Position numbers and translations under genes: made by a program. This document shows, piece by piece, positions 18,462 through 27,257 of a stretch of DNA of 64,000 nucleotides. The notes under the pieces were generated by a model that was not told the DNA's origin, made no database searches, and was given only the letters and a program-made list of their open reading frames with translations. The stretch is from Collimonas arenae (GTDB lineage Bacteria > Pseudomonadota > Gammaproteobacteria > Burkholderiales > Burkholderiaceae_D): contig NZ_CP013233.1 of the NCBI RefSeq assembly GCF_001584165.1, positions 3,170,620-3,234,619 on the forward strand, read 5' to 3'. How positions within the stretch are numbered: the first letter of the stretch is position 1; each line of letters begins with the position of its first letter.

Positions 18462-21014
18462 ATGACAACACTTGCCGCAACCCTCAAGAAACAGCTTAGA
18501 ACCGAGCGGCAAACTATCATCTCTGCATTTCTTGCCGACGGCAAACCCGGCGAGTTGCTGACGGCGCTGCGACGCAGCGTCGATATCGCCCTGACGCAAG
18601 CCTGGAAAATGCTGGAACTGCCGCCGAGCGCGGCGCTAGTCGCGGTCGGCGGGTATGGGCGCGGTGAATTGTTTCCGCACTCCGATGTCGATGTATTGAT
18701 TCTGCTAGGCGCTGCGCCTGACGCCGAATTGAAAGGCCGACTGGAGCAACTGGTGCAGCTGTTCTGGGACATCGGCCTGGAGATCGGCCACAGCATCCGC
18801 ACCGTCGACGAATGCATGACCGAATCGGCGGCCGACATCACCGTGCAGACCAGCTTGCTGGAAGCGCGGCTGGTGACCGGCAACCAGCCGCTGTTCCAGC
18901 AATTGCAGGAACGCTGCAACGCGGCGATGGATCCGTGCGCCTTTTTCCAGGAAAAAATCCTGGAAATGCGACAACGCCATGTCAAGTATGAAGATACGCC
19001 TTACAGCCTGGAGCCGAACTGCAAGGAAAGCCCGGGTGGCCTGCGCGATCTGCAAGTGATCCTATGGGTGGCGAAAGCCGCCGGCCTCGGCGATTCCTGG
19101 TCCAAGCTGGCCAAGCACGGCCTGATCACAGCCACCGAAGCGCGCCAGTTGACGCGCCAGGAACGCGCGTTCAAGGACATCCGGATTCGCCTGCACATCT
19201 ATACCAATCGGCGCGAAGACCGGCTGGTGTTCGACGTTCAGACCCCGATCGCAGAAGCATTGGGCTTCCAGACCACGGAAACCCGGCGCGCCAGCGAGTA
19301 CCTGATGCAACGCTACTACTGGGCCGCGAAGGCGGTCACCCAGCTCAACACGATCCTGTTGCAGAACATCGAAGTGCAATTGTTTCCGCAACCGATGGTG
19401 CCGCAACGTATCAACGACCGCTTCAACCACGTCAACCGGCTGATCGACATCGCCTACGACGATCTGTTCAAGACCACACCGTCGGCGATACTGGAGCTGT
19501 TCCTGCTGTTGGCCCAGCACAGTGAATTGAAGGACATGACGGCGCGCACCCGGCGTGCGCTGTGGCATGCACGCGCCAAGATCGACAACAGCTTCCGCCG
19601 CGATCCGCTGAACCGCTCACTGTTCCTGCAGATCATCCAGGCGCCGCAAGGCATCACCCATGCGCTGCGCGGCATGAACCAGACCAGCATCCTGGGTCGC
19701 TACCTGCCGAATTTCCGGCGCATCGTCGGCCAGATGCAGCATGACCTGTTCCACGTCTACACGGTCGACCAGCACATCCTGATGGTGGTGCGCAACGTGC
19801 GCCGCTTCACGATGAGCGAACATGCCCACGAATACCCGTTCTGCAGTCAGTTGATCGCCAATTTCCCGCGCCCCTGGCTGCTCTATATTGCAGCGCTGTT
19901 CCACGACATCGCCAAGGGCCGCGGCGGCGACCACTCCAAGCTGGGCATGGCCGACGCCCTGCACTTCTGTCACCAGCACGGCCTGCCGGCCCAAGATACC
20001 GAGCTGGTGGTATTCCTGGTCGAGCATCACCTGACCATGTCGCAAGTCGCGCAAAAGCAGGATTTGTCGGACCCGGACGTGATCCTGCATTTTGCCGGCG
20101 TGGTCAAGGACGAACGCCACCTGACCGCACTCTACCTGCTGACGGTGGCCGACATCCGCGGCACCAGCCCGAAAGTGTGGAACGCCTGGAAAGGCAAGCT
20201 GCTGGAAGACTTGTACCGGATGACGTTGCGCGTGCTGGGCGGCGAAACGCCGTCGGCCGACCGCGAACTGAAGAACCGCCAAGAAGAAGCATTGAAAACG
20301 CTACGCCTGTATGGCCTGCCGGAAAACGCCCATGAACACCTGTGGCAGCAACTCGACGTCGCTTACTTCCTGCGCCACGATTCTTCCGACATCGCCTGGC
20401 AGACGCGCTCGTTCTATAACCAGACCGACAGCGCCACGCCGATCGTCAAATGCCGCCTGGCGCCGATTGGCGAAGGCTTGCAAGTTGCCGTTTATACCAA
20501 GGATCAGAGCGACCTGTTCATTCGCATTTGCAGCTATTTCGATAGCAAGAACTTCAGCATTCTCGACGCCAAGATCCACACCACGCGGCATGGCTATGCG
20601 CTCGACTCGTTCCTGATCAGCGCACCGCTGTTTGCCAAACATTATCGCGACATCATCAACCTGATCGAGCATGAGCTGACCGAACTGCTGCAAAACCACC
20701 ACCCGTTACCGACACCATCCAAGGGCCGCCTGTCGCGGCTGTCACGCACCTTCCCGGTGACGCCAACGGTCGACCTGCGGCCGGACGAACGCGGTCAGTA
20801 TTATTTGCTGTCGATCACCGCCAACGACCGCACCGGGTTGCTGTATTCGGTTGCCAGCGTGCTGGCCAAGCACAAGATCAACCTGCACACCGCCAAGATC
20901 ATGACACTCGGCGAACGGGTCGAAGACGTGTTCCTGGTTGATGGCAGTGCCCTCAACCATGCGCGCCTGCAGATTCAGCTTGAAACTGATTTGCTGGATG
21001 CATTGCATATCTAG
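18462..21014 (+). CDS. glnD: [Protein-PII] uridylyltransferase / uridylyl-removing enzyme
   Basis: Nitrogen sensor that adds UMP to PII (GlnB/GlnK) when glutamine is low and removes it when glutamine is high. The nucleotidyltransferase motif [19 protein letters not shown] is at residues 63-81. The HD phosphohydrolase motif [13 protein letters not shown] is near residues 480-492. Two ACT glutamine-binding domains occupy about 690-770 and 795-850. The 850-aa length is typical and both catalytic domains look intact. It is probably co-transcribed with map. Confidence 0.96.
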   Translation: MTTLAATLKKQLRTERQTIISAFLADGKPGELLTALRRSVDIALTQAWKMLELPPSAALVAVGGYGRGELFPHSDVDVLILLGAAPDAELKGRLEQLVQLFWDIGLEIGHSIRTVDECMTESAADITVQTSLLEARLVTGNQPLFQQLQERCNAAMDPCAFFQEKILEMRQRHVKYEDTPYSLEPNCKESPGGLRDLQVILWVAKAAGLGDSWSKLAKHGLITATEARQLTRQERAFKDIRIRLHIYTNRREDRLVFDVQTPIAEALGFQTTETRRASEYLMQRYYWAAKAVTQLNTILLQNIEVQLFPQPMVPQRINDRFNHVNRLIDIAYDDLFKTTPSAILELFLLLAQHSELKDMTARTRRALWHARAKIDNSFRRDPLNRSLFLQIIQAPQGITHALRGMNQTSILGRYLPNFRRIVGQMQHDLFHVYTVDQHILMVVRNVRRFTMSEHAHEYPFCSQLIANFPRPWLLYIAALFHDIAKGRGGDHSKLGMADALHFCHQHGLPAQDTELVVFLVEHHLTMSQVAQKQDLSDPDVILHFAGVVKDERHLTALYLLTVADIRGTSPKVWNAWKGKLLEDLYRMTLRVLGGETPSADRELKNRQEEALKTLRLYGLPENAHEHLWQQLDVAYFLRHDSSDIAWQTRSFYNQTDSATPIVKCRLAPIGEGLQVAVYTKDQSDLFIRICSYFDSKNFSILDAKIHTTRHGYALDSFLISAPLFAKHYRDIINLIEHELTELLQNHHPLPTPSKGRLSRLSRTFPVTPTVDLRPDERGQYYLLSITANDRTGLLYSVASVLAKHKINLHTAKIMTLGERVEDVFLVDGSALNHARLQIQLETDLLDALHI

Positions 21015-21057
21015 CCTGCCTTGCAGTTTTTTATACTTTTCCTATTTTTTGTACTCC

Positions 21058-21804
21058 ATGACCGAACCACTACGCCTCTCCAAACGCATGTCAGAACTCG
21101 GGCTATGCTCGCGCCGTGAAGCCGACGAATGGATCGCGCGCGGCTGGGTCCGTGTCGACGGCGTCGTCGTTTCGGAACTCGGCAGCAAGGTATTGCCAAG
21201 CCAGCGCATCAGCGTCGAACGCCAGGCCGCTGCGGAACAATCCAAACGCGTCACCATCCTGATCAACAAACCGGTCGGCTACGTCAGTGGCCAGGCCGAA
21301 GACGGCTACCAACCGGCGGTGGCGCTGATCAAGGAAGCCAACCGCTGGAGCGAAGATCGTTCGCCCACCATGTTCCACCCAACCCAGCTGCGCAGCCTGG
21401 TGCCGGCCGGCCGCCTTGATATCGACTCGGTTGGCCTACTGGTGTTGACGCAGGATGGCCGCATCGCCAAGCACCTGATTGGCGAAGAAACCAGTGTTGA
21501 CAAGGAATACCTGGTGCGCGTGCGTTATACAAAAGGCGACAAATTGCCCGATGCCGATCTGCGCCGCCTCAATCATGGCCTGACGCTGGACGGCAAGCGG
21601 CTCAAGCCGGCCATCGTCAAATGGCAGAACGAGGATCAATTGAGTTTCACGTTGCGCGAGGGGAAAAAGCGCCAGATTCGCCGCATGTGCGATATGGTCG
21701 GCCTCAAGGTGCTGGGCTTGAAGCGGGTGCGGATTGGCGGCGTCAAGCTGGGTAATTTGCCCGAGGGGCAATGGCGCTATCTGGGAGCTGACGAACAGTT
21801 CTAG
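21058..21804 (+). CDS. RsuA/RluB/RluF-family pseudouridine synthase
   Basis: Converts a specific rRNA uridine to pseudouridine. An N-terminal S4 RNA-binding domain (LRLSKRMSELGLCSRREADE) is followed by the catalytic domain with AGRLDIDSVGLLVLTQDG containing the active Asp. The C-terminal GKKRQIRRMCDMVGLKVLGL segment is typical. The ATG at 21058 gives 248 aa; the upstream frame overlaps glnD and is rejected. The closest fit by memory is RluF (23S U2604), but RluB, RluE or RsuA cannot be excluded. Confidence 0.87.
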   Translation: MTEPLRLSKRMSELGLCSRREADEWIARGWVRVDGVVVSELGSKVLPSQRISVERQAAAEQSKRVTILINKPVGYVSGQAEDGYQPAVALIKEANRWSEDRSPTMFHPTQLRSLVPAGRLDIDSVGLLVLTQDGRIAKHLIGEETSVDKEYLVRVRYTKGDKLPDADLRRLNHGLTLDGKRLKPAIVKWQNEDQLSFTLREGKKRQIRRMCDMVGLKVLGLKRVRIGGVKLGNLPEGQWRYLGADEQF

Positions 21805-21819
21805 GCTGTTTGGAAGACC

Positions 21820-21845
21820 GCGTGGGCAGAATAACCTGCCCACGC
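21820..21845. terminator. Perfect hairpin between convergent genes
   Basis: Ten-base perfect arms GCGTGGGCAG and CTGCCCACGC flank the loop AATAAC. It lies between the rluF-like gene and the convergent DUF1854 gene, where a bidirectional terminator is expected, though neither side has a T-tract. The GTGGGCA core matches other intergenic hairpins in the window. Confidence 0.55.
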
Positions 21846-21855
21846 CCAATAGCAA

Positions 21856-22326
21856 TTACAGGAAACGATCCAGTATCTTGCGGCTGCCTTTGTCCAGCGC
21901 TTGCGTATCGCGGATCAGGAACTGCACGCCGTGGTTGTCGGCAATCAGCAGGCTGGTCGAGGCAATACGGCGGATATCTTCTTCGCCTTTCAGCGTAAAA
22001 GAGGCATCGCCGCGATTGGTTTCTACAAACCAGGTGCACGGCGCGTTGTAGTTGGAGACGCGCTGGATGCGCTGAATTTCCGGCATGAATTCGCGGCTGG
22101 CCAACTCCTGTTCGACCATAGCCCGGGTGTCATCGGCCAGATCGCTCAATCGCATGATCCAGGCCAGCTCCTGGCCATCGGCATTGACCAGCGCGATGCC
22201 ATCGTCCGGTGCGCCAATCGGAAAAGCCCGCACCGGCACTACGCCCTCAAAGCGATCGCCATTCGCTGCTGTAAACACCAGCTTGCCGAACGCATTGCGG
22301 CTCAGTGTGAAATCATGTGTTGTCAT
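21856..22326 (-). CDS. DUF1854 protein associated with cyanophycin locus
   Basis: A 156-aa soluble protein of the DUF1854 family with no known activity. There is no signal peptide or membrane segment. The middle contains a conserved acidic stretch (LAWIMRLSDLADDTRAMVEQ) and an Arg-rich IQRIQRVSNYNAPCTW segment. Its ATG overlaps the stop of the upstream ABC transporter gene as ATGA, so the two are translationally coupled and probably act together. In many Burkholderiales this pair sits next to cyanophycin synthetase genes, as here, and annotation pipelines call it cyanophycin-metabolism-associated on that basis. The function is otherwise unassigned. Confidence 0.82.
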   Translation of the reverse strand: MTTHDFTLSRNAFGKLVFTAANGDRFEGVVPVRAFPIGAPDDGIALVNADGQELAWIMRLSDLADDTRAMVEQELASREFMPEIQRIQRVSNYNAPCTWFVETNRGDASFTLKGEEDIRRIASTSLLIADNHGVQFLIRDTQALDKGSRKILDRFL

Positions 22327-24644
22327 GCCACGCTCTCATCGTTTTCTTCGCTATCTTCATCAACCAGCTGCGGCGCCCCTTCGGCGCCATCGGCATTACG
22401 TAACTGCGCCTGGTAGAGACGATAGTAGGCGCCTTCGCGCAGCATCAGCTCGTCGTGATTGCCGACCTCGACAATCTGGCCACGATCCAGCACCACCAGC
22501 CGGTCGGCCTTGCGCAAGGTCGACAAGCGATGGGCAATCGCGATCGTGGTGCGGCCCTGCACCAGGTTGTCGAGTGCTTTCTGGATTTCTTTTTCTGTCG
22601 TGGTGTCGACCGACGATGTCGCTTCATCCATGATCAGGATGCGCGGATCGATCAGCAGCGCACGCGCAATCGAAATACGCTGGCGCTCGCCGCCGGACAA
22701 GGCCTGGCCGCGCTCGCCAACCAGCGAGTCGTAGCCCTGCGGCAGGCGCAGGATAAATTCGTGCGCATGCGCTGCCCGTGCTGCCGCGACGATTTCCTCG
22801 CGTGTGGCGTCCGGTTTGCCATAGCAGATATTCTCGGCAATCGTGCCGAAGAACAGGAACGGCTCCTGCAGCACCAGGCCGATATTGCGGCGGTATTCGG
22901 AAATCGGCATCGAACGGATATCGACACCGTCGAGCCGGATCGATCCCTCCGACACATCATAAAAACGGCAGATCAGATTGACCAAGGTACTCTTGCCGGA
23001 ACCGCTGTGGCCCACCAGGCCGATCATCTCACCCGGCTTGATCGACAAGCTGACACCGCGCATCACGGCGCGGTTGCCGTAACGGAAACCGATGTCGCGC
23101 AATTCGATGGCGCCTTTGACATGCTCCAGATGCACCGGATTGGCCGGCTCCGGCACGCTCGATACGTGATCCAGGATTTCGAAGATACGCTTGGCGCCGA
23201 CCGCCGCTTTTTGCGTTACCGAGACGATCCGGCTCATGGAATCGAGACGGGTATAAAAGCGGCTGATGTAAGCCAGGAATGAAGCCAGCACACCGACCGT
23301 GATTTCGTTCTTGGAAACCTGCCAGATGCCGAATACCCACACCACCAGCAAGCCGACTTCCGTCAGCAAGGTCACCGTCGGCGAGAACAGCGACCAGATC
23401 TTGTTGACCCGGTCGTTGACCAGCAGATTGTGCTGGTTAGCCTCGCGGAAACGGCCAGCTTCGCGCTTTTCCTGGGCAAAAGCCTTGACCACGCGAATGC
23501 CGGGAATGGTGTCGGCCAGCACATTCGTGACTTCTGCCCAGATGCGGTCGATCTTTTCAAAACCGTGCTTGAGGCGATCACGCACCACATGGATCATCCA
23601 GGCGATGAACGGCAGTGGGATCAGCGTTACCAGCGCCAGCCACGGATTGATCGAGAACAGGATCACCGCGGTCATGATGATCATCAGCACATCGATGGCG
23701 AAGTCCAGCAGATGCAACGACAGGAACACGCAGATACGGTCGCTCTCGGAGCCGATACGCGCCATCAGATCGCCAGTGCGCTTGCCGCCGAAATACTCCT
23801 GCGACAGGCGCAGCAGGTGTTCATAGGTAGTGGTGCGCAAATTGGCGCCGATCCGTTCGCTGACCAGCGCCAGGATATAGGTACGGGCCCAACCCAGGCT
23901 CCAGGCCACCAGCGCCGACGCCAGCAGGCCGGACAAATAGAGTTTGACCAGATAGACATTGATCGGCTTGCCGTTCTGATAAGGGATTAGCACGTTATCC
24001 ATCAGTGGCCCCATCAGATAAGGCGGCACCAGCGTGGCGGCAGTGGAAATCAGCATCAGGATGAAACCGAGCAACAGCATGCCCTTGTACGGCTTGGCAA
24101 AACGCGCCAGGCGGAACAGCGCCCAAGTCGACGACGGCGCCCTAGCTTTCTCCGGGCAGATCAGGCATTCATCGCTGCCGGCCGGCAGCGGCGCCTGGCA
24201 TTCAGGACAAACGGCTTGCGCCTGACGCTGCGCAGAGCGCCCTGCCAGATGATCCTCGCGTTGCTGCTCAAATACCTTGATCAGGCGCAACGCGTCGATG
24301 TTGAGTCCGAGCGTGTAGCGCCAGCAGGCCAGCTGCCGTTGTTCATCCTGCAACTCCAGGCTGCCGACGCCGGCATGGTCGTGATGCTTGAGCTTCAGCT
24401 GCGGGCCGTAAGGCCAGGCGCGCCAGGCGTTTTCTTTCGCCATCCTGGCCAGCACGCGGTGGTTCGTCACAATGACCAAACCACGCGTAAAATGAAGCGA
24501 CGCGTCGAGATCGACTTCCAGGAAAGCCAGGATTTCCTCTTGCGGCGCGAGTTGTGATGTCACATCGGCGCGCAAGGATTCGGGCAATGTATTGGACAAA
24601 TAATTGCCAGTATGAGAATTAAGGGATAAAGGATTGCTTTTCAT
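22323..24644 (-). CDS. ABC transporter (fused permease-ATPase) of cyanophycin locus with N-terminal zinc ribbon
   Basis: Half-size ABC exporter, expected to act as a dimer in the inner membrane. Residues 1-140 are an extension whose ILAFLEVDLDASLHFTRGLV / IVTNHRVLAR pattern looks like a PH/GRAM-type beta domain. A zinc ribbon follows with Cys146, Cys149, Cys160 and Cys163. The membrane domain with six helices spans about 180-480. The ATPase has Walker A GHSGSGKST, signature LSGGERQR and Walker B ILIMDEATSSVD. At 773 aa it is about 180 longer than a plain MsbA-type exporter. It is divergent from the cyanophycin synthetases and coupled to DUF1854. The substrate is unknown; export or import of a peptide linked to cyanophycin is only inference. 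Confidence 0.88.
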   Translation of the reverse strand: MKSNPLSLNSHTGNYLSNTLPESLRADVTSQLAPQEEILAFLEVDLDASLHFTRGLVIVTNHRVLARMAKENAWRAWPYGPQLKLKHHDHAGVGSLELQDEQRQLACWRYTLGLNIDALRLIKVFEQQREDHLAGRSAQRQAQAVCPECQAPLPAGSDECLICPEKARAPSSTWALFRLARFAKPYKGMLLLGFILMLISTAATLVPPYLMGPLMDNVLIPYQNGKPINVYLVKLYLSGLLASALVAWSLGWARTYILALVSERIGANLRTTTYEHLLRLSQEYFGGKRTGDLMARIGSESDRICVFLSLHLLDFAIDVLMIIMTAVILFSINPWLALVTLIPLPFIAWMIHVVRDRLKHGFEKIDRIWAEVTNVLADTIPGIRVVKAFAQEKREAGRFREANQHNLLVNDRVNKIWSLFSPTVTLLTEVGLLVVWVFGIWQVSKNEITVGVLASFLAYISRFYTRLDSMSRIVSVTQKAAVGAKRIFEILDHVSSVPEPANPVHLEHVKGAIELRDIGFRYGNRAVMRGVSLSIKPGEMIGLVGHSGSGKSTLVNLICRFYDVSEGSIRLDGVDIRSMPISEYRRNIGLVLQEPFLFFGTIAENICYGKPDATREEIVAAARAAHAHEFILRLPQGYDSLVGERGQALSGGERQRISIARALLIDPRILIMDEATSSVDTTTEKEIQKALDNLVQGRTTIAIAHRLSTLRKADRLVVLDRGQIVEVGNHDELMLREGAYYRLYQAQLRNADGAEGAPQLVDEDSEENDESVA

Positions 24645-24954
24645 CTAAACGGCATGGTGTGTCCGCAAGCATGGTGACCAGCGGACCGGATGGAATTTTG
24701 TGTGAAATCGCCACAATGGCGCACATCGTCTGCCGCAAGTATTATATCCTATCGGGTTTTTCTGAAACGTTACTATTCGTTACCATTTAACACTATCTTT
24801 TTTACGAATTGGAGTTTTGTTGTAAACCAATTCGCAAGTGGTGCGTTACAAGTTCTTGCAGCATGTTGAAAAGAGCATAAATAGATATAAATAGTATTTT
24901 TTCAACATTCGCCAAGGCCGTCTTGGCCGCTGCCCCTAGCCTCATTGCTGACCC
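24645..24954. promoter_or_regulatory. Divergent promoter region of the cyanophycin locus, with two inverted repeats
   Basis: This 310-base AT-rich gap between the ABC exporter and the first synthetase contains two perfect inverted repeats. CGAATTGG (24805-24812) pairs with CCAATTCG (24827-24834) across 14 bases. ATGTTGAAAA (24863-24872) pairs with TTTTCAACAT (24899-24908) across 26 bases that include ATAAATAG twice. Both are in the right place to be operators or a leader structure for the synthetase genes. No ORF is seen. Confidence 0.55.
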
Positions 24955-27111
24955 ATGAAAAACATAGAAATTCTCCGTATCATGTCGCTGCGCGGACCAA
25001 ATATCTGGACGTATCGATCAACCCTTGAGGCGTGGATCGACATCGGCGAGCTGGAAGATTTCCCGTCCAACACCCTGCCCGGCTTCAATCAGCGCCTGAC
25101 CACCTGGCTCCCTTCCCTGATCGAGCATCGTTGCAGCTACGGTGAACGCGGCGGCTTTGTGCAGCGCCTGGAAGACGGCACCTGGCCGGGCCATATCCTC
25201 GAACACGTTACCCTTGAACTGCAAAACCTGGCGGGCATGCCGGGCGGTTTCGGCAAGGCGCGCAGCACGTCGGTGCGCGGCGTCTACAAGGTCGCGGTCC
25301 GTGCTCGCCATGAACAAGTCACGCGTGCTGCCCTGTACGCCGCGCGCGACCTGGTGATGGCGGCGATTGAAGACAAGCCTTTTGATGTCCCTGCCGCGAT
25401 CGGCACGCTACGTGAAATGGTCGATTCCCGTTGCCTGGGACCAAGCACCGCCTGCATCGTCGAAGCAGCGGACGAGCGCCGCATCCCGTCTTTCCGCCTG
25501 ACCGAAGGCAATCTGGTGCAGTTGGGCCACGGCATTCGCCAGCGCCGCATCTGGACCGCCGAAACCGACCAGACCAGCGCCATCGCCGAAAGCATCTCCA
25601 GCGACAAAGACCTGACCAAGAGCCTGCTGCAGGCCTGCGGCGTTCCGGTGCCGGAAGGACAACTTGTAGAAAGCGCAGCGGAAGCCTGGGAAGCAGCCGA
25701 AGATATCGGCCTGCCGGTAGTGGTCAAGCCATCCGATGCCAACCATGGCCGCGGCGTCTGCATCGACCTGACTACCCGCGCCGAAATCGAAGCCGCCTAT
25801 GAGATCGCCCTGCGAGAAGGCAGCAGCGTGATCGTTGAACGCTTTATCCGCGGCAACGAACACCGGTTACTGATCGTCGGCGGCCGACTGGCCGCGGCGG
25901 CACGTGGCGAACCGGTATCGATTACCGGCGATGGCAAATCGACAATCTTGCAATTGATCGATGCACAACTCAATTCCGATCCGCGCCGCGGCGAACTCGA
26001 AGAATGTCCGCTGAGCCTTGTGCTGCTGGACCAGGAACCGGCCGCGCGGCTGGAGCTGGAACGTCAAGGTTACAACGGCGATTCCGTGCCGGCCGCAGGC
26101 AAGGTGGTACTGATCCAGCGTAACGGCAATGTCGCCATTGATGTCACCGACCTGGTGCATCCGAGCGTAGCCGCCGCTGCATCCCTCGCCGCGCGCGTAG
26201 TGGGACTGGATATCGCCGGGGTCGACCTGGTGACGGAAGATATTTCGCGGCCGCTGGAAGAGCAACGTGGCGCCATCGTCGAAGTCAATGCCGGACCTGG
26301 CCTGCTGATGCATCTGAAGCCGGCTGAAGGCAGCCCGCGCCCTGTCGGCAAGGCGATCGTCGAACACCTGTTCGCGGCAGCTGACAATGGTCGTATCCCG
26401 ATCGTCGGCGTCACCGGCACGCACGGCAAGACTACCGTTGCGCGCCTGATTGCCTGGCAGCTGCACCTGAGCGGGAACCATGTCGGCCTGGCCTGCGGCA
26501 ATGGTTTGTACTTTGCCCAGCGCCAGGTGGAAACCGGCGATTGCGCCAATTGGGAGTCGGCACAACGCGTGCTGATCAATCGCGCGGTCGAAGCTGCGGT
26601 GTTCGAAAACAGTCACGACACCATCCTGTCTGAAGGCTTGGTCTACGATCGTTGCCAGGTCGGCGTTGTAACCAATATCGCGACAAGCGACAGCCTGCCG
26701 CAGTACTACATCGCTGATGCTGAAGAAATGGTGAAAGTGACCCGCACCCAGGTCGATGTGGTGCTGCCGACCGGCGTCGCCGTACTGAACGCCGCCGATC
26801 CGCTGGTGGCGCCAATGGCTTCACTGTGCGACGGCGAAGTCATTTTCTTTGGCATCGATCCGGCACTGCCCGTGATTGCCGAACATATTGCGCAAGACAA
26901 ACGCGCCGTGTTCATCCGCAACGAACAGATCATGCTGGCGATCGGCAAGAATGAAATGCTGCTGGCGGACATCACGACGGTGCCGCTGCTTGTGCATCGC
27001 AAGGAACAATTCCAGATTGAAAACGTGCTGGCAGCGGTTGCAGCCGCCTGGGCACTGGATATTTCCCACGATTTGATACGTGCAGGAATCGAGACTTTTG
27101 AGCTGGCTTGA
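24955..27111 (+). CDS. Cyanophycin synthetase paralogue, short form lacking the C-terminal Mur-ligase lid
   Basis: ATP-dependent peptide ligase related to CphA. Residues 1-160 form the N-terminal domain and about 220-475 the ATP-grasp domain (VVVKPSDANHGRGV, then EVNAGPGLLMHL). From 480 there is a Mur-ligase-like core with P-loop GVTGTHGKTTVARL. The protein ends at residue 718, just after the core, and lacks the roughly 160-residue lid that the neighbouring full-length gene has. Cyanobacterial CphA2 enzymes of this shape polymerise beta-Asp-Arg dipeptides rather than free Asp and Arg, so that activity is a reasonable guess. The truncation looks native: the stop is clean and no lid-like sequence follows in any frame. 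Confidence 0.85.
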   Translation: MKNIEILRIMSLRGPNIWTYRSTLEAWIDIGELEDFPSNTLPGFNQRLTTWLPSLIEHRCSYGERGGFVQRLEDGTWPGHILEHVTLELQNLAGMPGGFGKARSTSVRGVYKVAVRARHEQVTRAALYAARDLVMAAIEDKPFDVPAAIGTLREMVDSRCLGPSTACIVEAADERRIPSFRLTEGNLVQLGHGIRQRRIWTAETDQTSAIAESISSDKDLTKSLLQACGVPVPEGQLVESAAEAWEAAEDIGLPVVVKPSDANHGRGVCIDLTTRAEIEAAYEIALREGSSVIVERFIRGNEHRLLIVGGRLAAAARGEPVSITGDGKSTILQLIDAQLNSDPRRGELEECPLSLVLLDQEPAARLELERQGYNGDSVPAAGKVVLIQRNGNVAIDVTDLVHPSVAAAASLAARVVGLDIAGVDLVTEDISRPLEEQRGAIVEVNAGPGLLMHLKPAEGSPRPVGKAIVEHLFAAADNGRIPIVGVTGTHGKTTVARLIAWQLHLSGNHVGLACGNGLYFAQRQVETGDCANWESAQRVLINRAVEAAVFENSHDTILSEGLVYDRCQVGVVTNIATSDSLPQYYIADAEEMVKVTRTQVDVVLPTGVAVLNAADPLVAPMASLCDGEVIFFGIDPALPVIAEHIAQDKRAVFIRNEQIMLAIGKNEMLLADITTVPLLVHRKEQFQIENVLAAVAAAWALDISHDLIRAGIETFELA

Positions 27112-27257
27112 CGGATTTGAATAAAAATTGCGTGAGCGTCATGTCCACGCGTGCGGAAATATGCAATGTGAGTGGACCGGGAATGACGCGTGGGCGCTGG
27201 TGCCCGCCCCGCCCGGTCTCACAATGACTAAGTAAGAGCAAATAGGAAAACTTGTTG

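Noticed and set aside
26900..27111. Frameshift as the cause of the short cyanophycin synthetase
   Set aside because: No lid-domain sequence continues in any frame after the stop, so the short form looks native.
27130..27200. ACGCGT-containing inverted repeat between the two synthetase genes
   Set aside because: The core is a six-base palindrome that pairs with itself, so the apparent long-range stem is weak evidence.
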